From: Halosaccharopolyspora lacisalsi
Lineage (GTDB): Bacteria; Actinomycetota; Actinomycetes; Mycobacteriales; Pseudonocardiaceae
Reading direction: 5' to 3'
Assembly (NCBI RefSeq): GCF_014137975.1
Contig: NZ_JACGWZ010000001.1
Coordinates: forward strand, 434,001-498,000
Length of the DNA stretch: 64,000 nucleotides
Position numbers and translations under genes: made by a program. Below are positions 43,038 through 57,125 of the stretch, piece after piece; position 1 is the stretch's first letter; each line of letters opens with the position of its first letter. The notes below the pieces were generated by a model, which did not search any database, had not been told where the DNA came from, and was given only the letters and a program-made list of their open reading frames with translations.

Positions 43038-43529
43038 ATGGCCGAGCGGATTCAGGTCGAACTCGTCGATGACATCGACGGGTCCGAAGCGCAGCAGACG
43101 GTGACTTTCGCGCTCGACGGCGTGGCGTACGAAATCGACCTGAACGAGCAGCATGCTCGGCAGTTGCGATCGGTGTTCGCCCGTTATGTCGAGCAGGCGA
43201 GGACTCCGGAACGACAAACACCTCGTACCACGCGTCAGCAGGAGCGTGAGCAGCGTCGTGAGCGGCAGACGAACCGTCAGCTCACCGAGCAGATTCGGGG
43301 TGCGGCTCAACGGTCGCGGGAGCGGTTGAACAAGTCTCAGGACGAGACCGAGCAGCAGCCGGCCGAAGCGGAACAACAGCAGGAGCAGCAGGAGGAGCCG
43401 ATCCTGCTCACTCGGGAGGCGACTGCCGAGGCTGCTCCGGAGGCCACTTCGGACTCGGATTCGGAGGAGGACGCCGCCGACAGGCACGCCCCCGCCGTCT
43501 CGCTGCCGCAGTTCTCCGCGGCCGAGTAG
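43038..43529 (+). CDS. Lsr2 paralogue with an intact dimerisation domain but no RGR DNA-binding motif
   Basis: A 163-residue protein. Residues 1-55 match the Lsr2 dimerisation domain very well (IQVELVDDIDGSEAQQTVTFALDG, EIDLNEQHARQLRSVFARYV). The expected C-terminal DNA-binding domain with REWARxxG and RGRIP is not recognisable. In its place is a charged Arg/Gln/Glu-rich stretch (RQQEREQRRERQTNRQLTEQ) and a long acidic tail (EAEQQQEQQEEP, SDSDSEEDAADRH). It could hetero-oligomerise with Lsr2 and modulate silencing, like truncated H-NS antagonists; that is inference. The ATG start follows AGGTGATC. Confidence 0.82.
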   Translation: MAERIQVELVDDIDGSEAQQTVTFALDGVAYEIDLNEQHARQLRSVFARYVEQARTPERQTPRTTRQQEREQRRERQTNRQLTEQIRGAAQRSRERLNKSQDETEQQPAEAEQQQEQQEEPILLTREATAEAAPEATSDSDSEEDAADRHAPAVSLPQFSAAE

Positions 43530-43547
43530 GGCCGCGATTTTTCGCGC

Positions 43548-43592
43548 GTGGGCGCTCGACTCCTCCCTGAACGATGAGTCGGGCGCCCACGA
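43548..43592 (+). terminator. Terminator hairpin after the lsr2 paralogue
   Basis: The arms CGTGGGCGCTCGACTC (43548-43563) and GAGTCGGGCGCCCACG (43577-43592) pair with one mismatch around a 13-base loop. It lies 19 bases after the stop. Confidence 0.7.
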
Positions 43593-43700
43593 ACTCTCTC
43601 ATCGGGTGACGGGGAACTTTTTCGACGAATCACCGACCCGATGGTGGTGACGCTCGCATCCCGCGAGCGCGCGATCCGGGGCCGTGCGCGAGCGCGCTCG

Positions 43701-43958
43701 TCAGTCCTCGGCCCGGTGCCTTCGGCCACCACTACGACTGGCGTGCTTCTTGGGCGACTCGTCCCATCCAACCTCCGACTGCGTCTCCTCCTGCACGCTC
43801 GCCTGCTCCTGGGAGTGGGCGGCGTGCTGAGCGGCGTGCTGAGCGGCCTGCTGATGGAGCGCGGAGGCGAACTCCGGTGGGGAACTCGTGCCCCAGTTGT
43901 CGTCCTCCGGGTCGATCAGCGTCTGCTGTAGTTCGGTGTAGATCGGTGTCGAGTCCAC
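43701..43958 (-). CDS. Hypothetical small hydrophilic protein, 85 aa
   Basis: It starts GTG 43958 with GGGGG six to seven bases upstream. It begins VDSTPIYTELQQTLIDPEDD. A Gln/Ala/His repeat in the middle (HQQAAQHAAQHAAHSQ) leads to a basic C-terminus ending RRHRAED. No family is recognised. It has no signal or membrane segment. The coding bias supports it. It lies just upstream of the rRNA leader on the opposite strand. Confidence 0.6.
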   Translation of the reverse strand: MDSTPIYTELQQTLIDPEDDNWGTSSPPEFASALHQQAAQHAAQHAAHSQEQASVQEETQSEVGWDESPKKHASRSGGRRHRAED

Positions 43959-44663
43959 TCTTACCCCCGTTCTCGCGGTTGGGGCCGAGGTTACCCCGCG
44001 CCACCCCGCGGTCACGAAGGACCGCCGACGATCAGCCCGCACGCGAGTTCGGCTGCCGGTAGAGGCCGGGTGCCCGTGCGGTGTGGGTGTTCATCCGCGA
44101 TTGAACCCGTGTTGTGCTGGTGTTTCGGTGGTGAGTGGGGGTGGGTGTGCGGTGGGTGGTGGGTGGGATGTAGATTATTCGTCGTCAGCACGGAACGGAC
44201 TGCGCGGTGGGCCGGGTGCTGGGGGTCGGATTCGGTCTGCTGGTGTTGCTGGTAGGGTGGATGCGGCGTTGTTCCAATATTGTTTCGGGTGACCTTGAGG
44301 TCGTGGTCGGGCCAGCTGTGGCTGGGTCGGGTGGGGCTGTAGTTGGTTCCGTGGAGCGTGCTCCGTGGGACTTGCCGGGTGTTCGGGGGGTGACCCCCGG
44401 GTGAATGCCGGGTTGTGGGTTTGCTAGAGTGGTGTTGGAACGAAGCGAAGGATAATTGATTCTGCGGTGTGTCCGTGGGTGCCTGCCGGTGGGTGGGTGT
44501 GTTCTTTGAGAACTCAACAGTGTGCCTGTTTTGGTGAGTGTTTGATGCGGAGCCGTTGATTCGGTTTTGTTTTTTGTCAGCGCCATGCGGGTCCGGCCGG
44601 TGATGCCCTGTTTGTGGGGTGTTGGGTTGGATGTGTGTGGTGTGCTGGGGTTTTGATGATCCA
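43959..44663 (+). promoter_or_regulatory. rRNA operon promoter and leader region
   Basis: 700 bases of T/G-rich DNA with no gene. Likely features are a TAGAGT -10-like box at 44425-44430, a further TAGGGT at about 44253, and the conserved processing/antitermination segment TTCTTTGAGAACTCAACAG just upstream of 16S. Several tandem promoters are plausible, but I cannot assign matching -35 boxes with confidence. Confidence 0.5.
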
Positions 44664-49583
<4,920 letters not shown>

Positions 49584-49661
49584 CCACACCACACCGCACA
49601 GCACCACTACTCGCATCCACCATCCGGCTCTGAAACAACAACCCCCAACCCCATACAGACT

Positions 49662-49786
49662 TGTGGTCGGTGGCCACAGCGGGGCGGGACACGCCCGGAC
49701 CCATCCCGAACCCGGAAGCTAAGCCCCCCAGCGCCCAAGGTACTGCACCCCCACGGGTGTGGGAGACTCGGACACCGCCGACCACA
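49662..49786 (+). rRNA. rrf: 5S ribosomal RNA
   Basis: Terminal stem TGTGGTCGG pairs with CCGACCACA. Internal ACACGCCCGGACCCATCCCG and GGAAGCTAAGC match bacterial 5S. It lies about 80 bases after 23S, and a terminator follows. Confidence 0.95.
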
Positions 49787-49799
49787 TTCACCACAAAGA

Positions 49800-49824
49800 G
49801 GCCCCCGCACCCCGTGCGGGGGCC
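49800..49824 (+). terminator. rRNA operon terminator
   Basis: GGCCCCCGCAC and GTGCGGGGGCC form a perfect 11-base-pair stem with a CCC loop. It can be extended by flanking AAAG/CTTT pairs and is followed by CCTTTC. It closes the rRNA operon 14 bases after 5S. Confidence 0.85.
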
Positions 49825-49919
49825 CCTTTCACATCACCGAACCGTGTCCGGTTACGTCCACATCGTGGGCTCGTGGCCCGCATGCCGGACCAGGTTTCTG
49901 TCTCGCATCGTGGGCGCAT

Positions 49920-49925
49920 TAGAGT
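49920..49925 (+). promoter_or_regulatory. -10 box of a leaderless promoter for ilvD
   Basis: TAGAGT ends seven bases before the ilvD GTG at 49933, and no Shine-Dalgarno lies between. It is the same hexamer as the candidate rRNA promoter. Confidence 0.55.
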
Positions 49926-49932
49926 CGGAAGC

Positions 49933-51633
49933 GTGACCGATGAGAATGACGCCGCGAACGCCCAGCGCACGACCAAACCTCGCAGCCACGAGGTCACCGA
50001 GGGGATGGAACGTGCGGCAGCCCGCGGGATGCTCCGCGCAGTGGGCATGAAGGATGCCGACTTCACCAAGCCCCAGATCGGTGTGGCCTCCTCCTGGAAC
50101 GAGATCACCCCGTGCAACCTGTCCTTGCAGCGCCTCGCGCAGGCAGGTAAGGAGGGCGTACACGCGGCGCACGGTTACCCGCTGGAGTTCGGGACCATTT
50201 CCGTCTCGGACGGCATTTCGATGGGGCACGTCGGAATGCACTACTCGCTCGTTTCGCGGGAGCTCATCACCGACTCCGTCGAAACGGTGATGGAGGCCGA
50301 GCGGCTGGACGGATCGTTGCTGCTGGCGGGCTGTGACAAGAGCCTGCCGGGAATGCTGATGGCGGCGGCCCGCCTGGACCTGGCCTCGGTGTTCGTCTAC
50401 GCCGGCTCGATCCTCCCCGGCAAGGTCGACGAGAAGGAAGTCACGATCATCGACGCCTTCGAGGCGGTCGGTGCGTGTTCGCGGGGGCTGATCTCCCGCG
50501 AGAAGGTGGACGAGATCGAGCGCGCGATCTGTCCCGGCGAGGGTGCTTGTGGTGGTATGTACACCGCGAACACGATGGCGTGCGCGGCGGAGGCGCTGGG
50601 GATGTCGATGCCCGGCTCGGCCAGCCCGCCCTCTGTGGATCGGCGCCGTGACTCGGGTGCGCGTGCGGCGGGCGAAGCCGTCGTCGGCATGATCGAAAAG
50701 GGCATCACCGCCCGGCGCATCATGACCAAGCAGGCGTTCGAGAACGCGATCTCGGTGGTGATGGCCTTCGGCGGCTCGACCAACGCGGTGCTGCACCTGT
50801 TGGCGATCGCCAACGAAGCCGGCGTGGAGCTGACCCTGGAGGACTTCAACCGTGTGGGGGACCGCGTTCCGCACCTGGCGGACGTGAAGCCGTTCGGCCG
50901 TCACGTGATGCCCGCGGTGGACCGCATCGGCGGTGTCCCCGTCGTGATGAAGGCGCTGCTCGACGCGGGGCTGCTGCACGGCGACTGCCTGACCGTGACG
51001 GGTCGTACCGTCGCGGAGAACCTCGCCGAGCTCGACCCGCCGGAGCTCGACGGCGATGTCGTGCACAAGTTGTCGAATCCGCTGCACCCGACCGGTGGTG
51101 TGACGATCCTGCGTGGATCGCTGGCTCCGGAGGGAGCCGTGGTCAAGAGCGCCGGTTTCGACGTGACCTCCTTCGAGGGGACCGCCCGGGTCTTCGACGG
51201 CGAGCAGGAGGCCATGGACGCCGTGGAGGCGAACTCCCTGCAGTCCGGGGACGTCGTCGTCATCCGCTACGAGGGGCCGCGGGGTGGTCCCGGAATGCGG
51301 GAGATGCTGGCTGTGACCGGGGCGATCAAGGGCGCGGGCCTGGGCAAGGACGTGCTGCTGCTGACCGACGGTCGCTTCTCCGGCGGCACCACGGGGTTGT
51401 GCATCGGCCACGTCGCCCCGGAGGCCACCGACGGCGGCCCGATCGCGCTCGTGCGCGACGGTGACCCCATCACGCTGGACCTGAACGAGCGCACGCTGAA
51501 CCTCGGAGTGCCAGACGCCGAGCTCGCTCAGCGGGCCGAGGGGTGGAAGCCGCCGGAGCCCCGGCACCGCGGCGGCGTCCTCGGCAAGTACGCCCGCCTC
51601 GTCGGCTCGGCGGCCCAGGGCGCCGTCTGCTGA
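49933..51633 (+). CDS. ilvD: Dihydroxy-acid dehydratase
   Basis: A 566-residue iron-sulfur dehydratase of valine, leucine and isoleucine synthesis. The cluster cysteines are in [21 protein letters not shown] and [14 protein letters not shown]. The C-terminal [22 protein letters not shown] is the family signature. The GTG start is leaderless after TAGAGT; a longer frame upstream runs through 5S and the terminator and is rejected. The gene is monocistronic, ending in a hairpin. Confidence 0.95.
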   Translation: MTDENDAANAQRTTKPRSHEVTEGMERAAARGMLRAVGMKDADFTKPQIGVASSWNEITPCNLSLQRLAQAGKEGVHAAHGYPLEFGTISVSDGISMGHVGMHYSLVSRELITDSVETVMEAERLDGSLLLAGCDKSLPGMLMAAARLDLASVFVYAGSILPGKVDEKEVTIIDAFEAVGACSRGLISREKVDEIERAICPGEGACGGMYTANTMACAAEALGMSMPGSASPPSVDRRRDSGARAAGEAVVGMIEKGITARRIMTKQAFENAISVVMAFGGSTNAVLHLLAIANEAGVELTLEDFNRVGDRVPHLADVKPFGRHVMPAVDRIGGVPVVMKALLDAGLLHGDCLTVTGRTVAENLAELDPPELDGDVVHKLSNPLHPTGGVTILRGSLAPEGAVVKSAGFDVTSFEGTARVFDGEQEAMDAVEANSLQSGDVVVIRYEGPRGGPGMREMLAVTGAIKGAGLGKDVLLLTDGRFSGGTTGLCIGHVAPEATDGGPIALVRDGDPITLDLNERTLNLGVPDAELAQRAEGWKPPEPRHRGGVLGKYARLVGSAAQGAVC

Positions 51634-51675
51634 GGTCCCCCGAAGCGTTGACCGCCTTGCGGTGACCGGTGGTTA

Positions 51676-51697
51676 CCCGGTTTCGCGCGAAACCGGG
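51676..51697. terminator. Convergent terminator between ilvD and rskA
   Basis: CCCGGTTTCGC and GCGAAACCGGG form a perfect palindrome with an effective four-base loop, 42 bases after ilvD and 23 bases before the rskA stop. Confidence 0.7.
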
Positions 51698-51720
51698 AAA
51701 GCCCGACTGGGTCGAGCGGC

Positions 51721-52476
51721 TCACAGTGACATGGTCATCATGGGGTCGTTCGTCGGTTCGCTCGATCCACCCGCCGGTTCCAGCGTGACTCCCATCGCCG
51801 TGGTCGCCTTCGGCATGGGAGCCACGAGGGGCTCCACGCGTCCGGCTCGGTCCTGCTGGATCAGCCCCGCAGAGGTGGCTCCGAAGGGGCCCAGGAACCA
51901 CAGCTGGTAGCTGTGCCCCGCGGGCGGCTGTTCGATGCCGGTGCTCATGAACATCGCCCTGTGCAACTGCTCGGACATGACGGTGGTGGCCTTCATGCCG
52001 TTCTGGCTGGTGACCACCACTCGCGCGTCCGGTGCCTCCATCAACCGGGCCATGGCCATGGACGATTCGCTGACCTGCTCGAAACGGTGCCGCGCCTGGG
52101 CGAGTTCCTGTTGGCTGTGCCAAGCGAGCCCGCCGAACGTCGCCGCCAGCGCCACTCCGACCACCGCGGCGGCCGCCGTGAGACGCATTCCCCACGGGGA
52201 GGCACTCCGAAGGATCTGGCGGCGATGACCGGTTTCCCCGCCGCCCGGAGGGCTCTGCCCGGTTCGGGAGACCTCGGCCAGGACCCGCCGCTTGAGGTCC
52301 TCGGGAGGCGCGGTCTCCGCCGCAAGACCCAGGCGCGTCACGGTCTCGCGGAGCTCGCGAACCTCCTGTGCGCAGTCCCCGCAGGCGGCGAGGTGGCGTT
52401 CGAACCGCGCTCGCTCGATCTCTGTCAGCGCGTCGACGGCGTAGGCACCGGTCAGGGTCGCCATGTCGGTACTCAT
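51721..52476 (-). CDS. rskA: Anti-sigma-K factor RskA
   Basis: A 251-residue transmembrane anti-sigma factor. The cytoplasmic N-terminus has the ASD zinc-type motif FERHLAACGDCAQEV, then a single membrane helix (RLTAAAAVVGVALAATFGGLAW), then an extracytoplasmic RskA domain with GHSYQLWFLG and MGVTLEPAGGS. It holds SigK inactive until cut by regulated proteolysis. The ATG overlaps the sigK stop by four bases (ATGA). Confidence 0.92.
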   Translation of the reverse strand: MSTDMATLTGAYAVDALTEIERARFERHLAACGDCAQEVRELRETVTRLGLAAETAPPEDLKRRVLAEVSRTGQSPPGGGETGHRRQILRSASPWGMRLTAAAAVVGVALAATFGGLAWHSQQELAQARHRFEQVSESSMAMARLMEAPDARVVVTSQNGMKATTVMSEQLHRAMFMSTGIEQPPAGHSYQLWFLGPFGATSAGLIQQDRAGRVEPLVAPMPKATTAMGVTLEPAGGSSEPTNDPMMTMSL

Positions 52477-53087
52477 CTGCCCACCCCCAAGCAGTCGCGG
52501 AGACGGATCAGCCCGTCTCGCAGCCGGGTTTTCACGGTCGAGGACGGTGCGCTGAGCAGACCGGCCGCTTCGCGGAACGTGTATCCCTGGTAGTAGGTCA
52601 GCATCACCGACTCGCGCTGCAACTCCGTCAGGGTCGACACGCAGCGGCGGACCTGTTGCCGCTCCCACCGCGCGGTCACCGCCTCGGAGACTTCGTCGAA
52701 CGGCCTCCCCCGATCCTGCGAGCCCGCTCGCGCCTCCCGGGCGGTGGCGGCCTGAGCGGAGCGCACCCGGTCGACGGCCCGGCGGTGCGCCAGGGTCAGC
52801 ACCCAGGCCTGCACGCTGCCGCGCTCGGGCCGGTAGTGCGTGGCCGTGCGCCAGACCTCGACCAGCACCTCCTGAGCGACCTCCTCGGACTGGGCCGCGT
52901 CACGCACGATCCGCTGGATCAGTCCGAACAGTGCCCCCGCGATCATGTCGTAGAGCTGCTCGAACGCGCGTTCGTCGCCCTTGGCGACCTCGGCGAGCAG
53001 TTGTCGCGCGTCCGGGGGCGCTTCCTCTTCCTCGGCGCTCCCGAACCAGCGCGCTGGTCGTTTGCTGGAGCTCGTGGACTCTTCCAT
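52473..53087 (-). CDS. sigK: ECF RNA polymerase sigma factor SigK
   Basis: A 204-residue ECF sigma factor. Region 2 reads FEQLYDMIAGALFGLIQRIVRDAAQSEEVAQEVLVEVWRTA, and region 4 LTELQRESVMLTYYQGYTFREAAGLLSAPSSTVKTRLRDG. Its rskA partner and CFA/DUF1365/FAD-oxidase neighbours match the mycobacterial sigK locus. In mycobacteria SigK controls itself and these lipid genes. Here sigK is fifth of six genes on one strand, three bases after the CFA synthase stop. Confidence 0.92.
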   Translation of the reverse strand: MEESTSSSKRPARWFGSAEEEEAPPDARQLLAEVAKGDERAFEQLYDMIAGALFGLIQRIVRDAAQSEEVAQEVLVEVWRTATHYRPERGSVQAWVLTLAHRRAVDRVRSAQAATAREARAGSQDRGRPFDEVSEAVTARWERQQVRRCVSTLTELQRESVMLTYYQGYTFREAAGLLSAPSSTVKTRLRDGLIRLRDCLGVGR

Positions 53088-53090
53088 GTC

Positions 53091-54392
53091 TCAGTCTCCT
53101 CGTGACAACGCTCGCGAGGCTTCGGGTTCCACTGCCGAGCCGCCGGTTGGTTTTTCGAAACCGAGCTGCCAGACGTCGAGGTAGTCGGCGCGAAAACCCG
53201 CTTCACTGTAGGCCAGGGAGAACTCCCACATCCGCCGGAAGGTGTCGCTGAACCCCAACGCGGCGGTTTCGTCCCACCGGTCGAGGAACCGGCCGCGCCA
53301 TTGGCGCAGGGTCTCGGCGTATCCGGGGCCGAAGGAGAACCGTTCGGCGGGGATCAGATCGGTGTGGGCACGTACCTCGTGCTCGATGGCCGGTAGGGAC
53401 GGCAATTGCCCGCCCGGAAAGATGTACTTGTGGATCCAGGTGTAGGAGTCACGGGTGGCCAGCATCCGGTCGTGGGGCGTGGTGATCGCCTGCACGGCCG
53501 CGCGACCGCCGGGTAGCAGCAGCCGGTCCAACGTCCGGAAGTGCTCCGACCAGTACTCGCCGCCGACCGCCTCGATCATCTCCACGCTGACCACCGCGTC
53601 GTAGCGGCCCTCGGCCTGCCGGTAGTCGCACAGCCGGGCGTCGACCCGGTCGGACAGGCCGGCGGCCTCGATCCGTTGCCGAGCGAGGTGCAGCTGTTCC
53701 GCGGACAGCGTCAACGTGGTGACGTGGGCACCGCGTTCGGCGGCGCGCAGGGCCAGTGACGCCCACCCGGTGCCGATCTCCAGCATCCTGGTCCCCGTCC
53801 CGACATCGGCGAGGTCGAGCACGTGGTCGATCTTGTCGCGTTGCGCCTGGGCCAGGTCTCGCGTCCCGGGGCGGAACAGACCCGCCGAGTAGGTCATGAT
53901 CACGTCGAGGAAGGAGGTGAAGACGTCGTTGGACAGGTCGTAGTGGTGCTCGACGTTGCGCCGGGCGTCGCCCGCGGTGTTGTGCTCCGAGCCCGGTTTC
54001 GCCGCGTCCACCCAGCGGCGCAGGGCTTGCAGCGGTCGGGGCACCAGCCGGGCGAGCCGTTCGGCGAACGGTGTGAGCAGCTCGGCGGGATCCGGACTCG
54101 TCCGGTCACCGACCATGTAGGACTCGCCGAAGCCGATCTTGGCGTCCACGCCGAGCCGGTGGAAGAACGCTTCCGGGCGATGAACGCGCATCAACGGTGA
54201 ACTCGGTCCACCGGCCCCCAGCCGCTGCCCACCGGCGAGCGCGACACGGACCGGCAGGGTGTTCACGGCGTGCCGGAACAGCCTCTCGGCGATCCGGGCT
54301 CGTGCCGGTGCGCGGGGTGCCGCACCGACCGAGTCCCACAGGGGCACCGCCCGCGTGACAGGGCGTGAGGGGGCAAGGCTGGCAGGAGTCAA
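53091..54392 (-). CDS. Cyclopropane-fatty-acid synthase family methyltransferase (UfaA1-like)
   Basis: A 433-residue AdoMet-dependent methyltransferase acting on unsaturated acyl chains. It has GVDAKIGFGESYMVGD, NVEHHYDLSNDVF, the AdoMet loop MLEIGTGWASLALRAAERGA, and the catalytic-region SVEMIEAVGGEYW and YIFPGGQLPS. It corresponds to mycobacterial Rv0447c next to sigK. The TTG start overlaps the preceding gene's stop (TTGA), with AAAGG six to seven bases upstream. It is intact, unlike several neighbours. Confidence 0.9.
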   Translation of the reverse strand: MTPASLAPSRPVTRAVPLWDSVGAAPRAPARARIAERLFRHAVNTLPVRVALAGGQRLGAGGPSSPLMRVHRPEAFFHRLGVDAKIGFGESYMVGDRTSPDPAELLTPFAERLARLVPRPLQALRRWVDAAKPGSEHNTAGDARRNVEHHYDLSNDVFTSFLDVIMTYSAGLFRPGTRDLAQAQRDKIDHVLDLADVGTGTRMLEIGTGWASLALRAAERGAHVTTLTLSAEQLHLARQRIEAAGLSDRVDARLCDYRQAEGRYDAVVSVEMIEAVGGEYWSEHFRTLDRLLLPGGRAAVQAITTPHDRMLATRDSYTWIHKYIFPGGQLPSLPAIEHEVRAHTDLIPAERFSFGPGYAETLRQWRGRFLDRWDETAALGFSDTFRRMWEFSLAYSEAGFRADYLDVWQLGFEKPTGGSAVEPEASRALSRGD

Positions 54393-55128
54393 CGGACACC
54401 TTTCGAGACGTGCTGTCGACGGGCGACGATCGGGACGCGGCGCAACCACAGCGCCACGCCGTGCAGGCGGATGAGCGCCGAGACGCGGTGCGGTACCAGC
54501 GGCCTGCTCAGCGTCGAGCGCACCAGTTGCACCCGGGTGGCGGGCCGTCGTCGTCCGGTCATCACGGCGGTGAGCAGCGGGCCGTCGTCGCCGCGGAGCT
54601 GGACGTGGACCCCGAGTCGTTGTCCCGGACGGTCGAACCGCATCACGTAGCGGCCCTGCTCCGGCAGGAACGGCGAGACGTGGAAGTGCTTGTCGGTGTG
54701 GGCGCGGCCGGTCTCGTCCGGCCGCAGCAGGTAGCAGTGTCGCTGACCGTAGGTGTTGTGCACCTCCGCGACCACGCACTCCAGCGTCCCGTCGGGCAGG
54801 TGGCACCAGTACACGGTTATCGGGTTGAACACGTGGCCCAACGCCCGGGCGTGGGCGAGCATCAGACTCGCCCACCGCCCAGGTCGACCCCTTGCCCGGC
54901 CAACCACGCATCGAGGTTTTCGCGGATCGAGACCCGCTCCGGCCCCAGGTGGTCGCGGGACTCGAACCGCGCCAACGGGCGCAGCCACCAGGGGAGTCGC
55001 GGGAGGTCGTCCAGGTCCACCAACCAGGTGTGGAGCCGGTGGCGGAACGTCTTGTGGACGTCCACGTGACGGGTGTGACCGACGACGTCGTAGAGAGCGG
55101 GGGCGACCACGTCGCTGTCCACACTCAC
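54389..55128 (-). pseudogene. DUF1365 protein split by a one-base frameshift
   Basis: The N-terminal part (VAPALYDVVGHTRHVDVHKTF, WLVDLDDLPRLPWWLRPLA, ENLDAWLAGQGVDL) ends in TGA at 54862. The C-terminal part (LMLAHARALGHVFNPITVYWC, AEVHNTYGQRHCYLL, FHVSPFLPEQGRYVMRF) continues in the next frame. One missing base in GAGTCTGATG would explain it. The break is TGATG, so the second half could restart at the overlapping ATG and be made as a separate, coupled 157-residue chain. It corresponds to Rv0448c of the sigK locus. The start GTG 55128 overlaps the oxidase stop. Confidence 0.8.
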
Positions 55129-56390
55129 CACCCCGCCCCGAACGCGGTGGCCGCCCGCACTCCGGAGGCGCAGCCGTCCTCGTGGAAACCCCAGCCGTGG
55201 TAGGCCCCGGCGTACTGCACGACGGTGTCGCCGAGCTCGTCGAGGTGGTGCTGCGCGGCGACGGACTCCGGGGTGTAGATCGGGTGCCGGTAGGTCGCCC
55301 GTGCCAGCACCCGGTTCGGGTCGACGTGGTCGGAGGCGTTGAGCGTGACCAGGTAGTCGCGCGGTTCGGCGAGCCGCATCAGGCGGTTCGTGTCGTAGCT
55401 GATCAGCGTCCGGCCCGAGTCGGCCCCGCAGCGTGGTTTGAGGTGGTTCCCCCCGGCCCTCGCGGCGGGCGCGTCCGGCAGCGGCGTGGTGTCGGTGTGC
55501 AGCAGGGCCTCGTTGGTGGAGTACTCGAAGGCACCCAGGACCTTGAGTTCGGCGGGGGGTGGGGTCGGCCAGCAGGGACAGCGCCTGGTCGGCGTGGCAG
55601 GCGAGCACCACGTGGTCCACCGGGTGCACCGTGTCCGAGTCGTCGCGGATCTCGGCACCGTGCGCCGACCGGTGCACCGATCGCACCGGGGTGGGCAGGT
55701 GCACCGCGTCGATTCCCCGGGCGACCCGGCGCACGTACTCCCGCGAACCGCCCACCACCGTCCGCCAGGTCGGGGACCCGGTGACCGACAGCATCCCGTG
55801 GTGGCGGAGGAACTCGAACAGGCAGCGCGCCGGGTACCGCCCGCCGGTCTCGTGGTCGGTCGACCACACCGCGGAGACCAGCGGCAGGGCGAAGTGGTCG
55901 ACGAAGTACTCGGAGTGGCCTCCCGCGCGCAGGAACTCGCCGAGGGTGGGGTCGCCGGCGCCCTCGGGGGCGCCGAGCAACCGGTTCGCCTGCCGGTGGA
56001 AGCGCGTGACCTGGGCCAGCATGGACAGGTAGGCGGGGCGGGCGAGGTTGCGGCGCTGGGCGAACAACCCGCCGAGCCGCTTGGCCCCCGCGTACTCCAG
56101 GCCGCAGCCCCGGCAGTGCACGCTCATCGACATCTCGGTCGGCTGGGTGGGCCCTCCAGCTCGGAGAACAGCCGCAGCAGGTTCGGGTACGTGCGGTCGT
56201 TGTGCACGATGAACCCGCTGTCCACCGCGAGGTCCTGCCCGTCGGCCGTGCGGACGTCGTGGGTGTGGGCGTGGCCCCCGATCCGTTCGTCGGCCTCGAA
56301 CAGCACCACGTCGTAGCGTCGTCGCAGGAGGTAGGCGGCGGTCAGCCCGGAGACACCGCCACCGATCACGGCGACTCGTCGCCGGCTCAC
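55125..56390 (-). pseudogene. FAD-dependent amine-oxidase-family protein with two frameshifts
   Basis: The N-terminus has the FAD loop VAVIGGGVSGLTAAYLLRR and VDSGFIVHNDRTYPNLLRLF. Near 56150 the frame shifts, apparently one C short in a C run, into EMSMSVHCRGCGLEYAG and SEYFVDHFALPLVSAVWS. Near 55557 it shifts again, one C extra in a run of six, into ELKVLGAFEYSTNEALLHTD and AYHGWGFHEDGCASGV. All parts match one protein, the Rv0449c type found beside sigK, which may oxidise unsaturated lipid substrates. As written it cannot give full-length protein. Confidence 0.82.
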
Positions 56391-57079
56391 GAGATACCTC
56401 CCGTCGCTTCGGGACGTTGCTCGTCGCTCGAGACCGCCTCGCGGGCGAACCGGCGTACCAGGGAGGTCCAGGTTCCGGGGCGGCGCAGCATCGCGTGCCC
56501 GTCACCGGCTACGGGCACGAACCGGACGTCGGGATGCCAGCGGCTCGCGGCGCGCACGTACTCGGCGGAAGCGTCCGACGAGGTCGTCCGGTCCCGGTCA
56601 CCGTGGAGGACGAGCACCCGCCGACCGGCCAGCTGCCGTACCGGTTCGTCGCGTTCGATCCAGGGTGCCAGCGCGCACACCGCGCTCACCCGGTCCGCAC
56701 CGGCCAGCCGCAGCGCGGCACGCCCGCCCATCGAGTGCCCCAGCAGCACGACGTTCGCGTTCGGGTGTTCGTGGTCGATCCGTTCCAGCACGCGGCTCGC
56801 GTCGACCACGGGATGGCGGTGCGGTTCGTTCCACCCGCGCAGCCGGTTGCGCAGCAACCACACGGACGTGTGCTGATCCGCCGTCGCCCGGTGCACCGAG
56901 CGTGCGAACGGGACCATGCGCCGGTAGGCGAGCTGCCACGATCGTGTCGGTTCCTCGCTGTGCTGTCTGCCTCCGTGCAACACCAGCACGACGGCGCGGG
57001 TCCTGCCGCTGTCGGAGGGCAGTATCCGCAGCGAGGGATCGTGCCGGTCCCGAGGACCGGCAGGGTGTTGGTCGCGCAT
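56387..57079 (-). CDS. Alpha/beta hydrolase
   Basis: A 230-residue alpha/beta hydrolase. It has VVLVLHGGRQHSEE at the oxyanion strand, the nucleophile elbow VVLLGHSMGGRAALRL, an aspartate in LVLHGDRDRTTS and the catalytic histidine in VAGDGHAMLRRP. It is probably a lipid or ester hydrolase. It is the first gene of the minus-strand operon leading to sigK-rskA, and overlaps the FAD oxidase start by four bases. The start is ATG 57079. Its upstream gap faces the divergent methyltransferase. Confidence 0.85.
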   Translation of the reverse strand: MRDQHPAGPRDRHDPSLRILPSDSGRTRAVVLVLHGGRQHSEEPTRSWQLAYRRMVPFARSVHRATADQHTSVWLLRNRLRGWNEPHRHPVVDASRVLERIDHEHPNANVVLLGHSMGGRAALRLAGADRVSAVCALAPWIERDEPVRQLAGRRVLVLHGDRDRTTSSDASAEYVRAASRWHPDVRFVPVAGDGHAMLRRPGTWTSLVRRFAREAVSSDEQRPEATGGIS

Positions 57080-57125
57080 ACCCCTTGTTCGGTACCGCCG
57101 GGTAACTCGCTTGGTCGCTGTGAGG

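Noticed and set aside
49759-49932. An N-terminal extension of IlvD reaching into 5S rRNA
   Set aside because: It would cross the rRNA terminator and the TAGAGT promoter box. GTG 49933 is leaderless and fits the family.
57080-57125. A mycobacterial-type SigK promoter (CCATCC and CCGAAT) upstream of the hydrolase
   Set aside because: A CCGAAC-like -10 is present on the minus strand but no convincing CCATCC lies at the right distance, so I do not call it.
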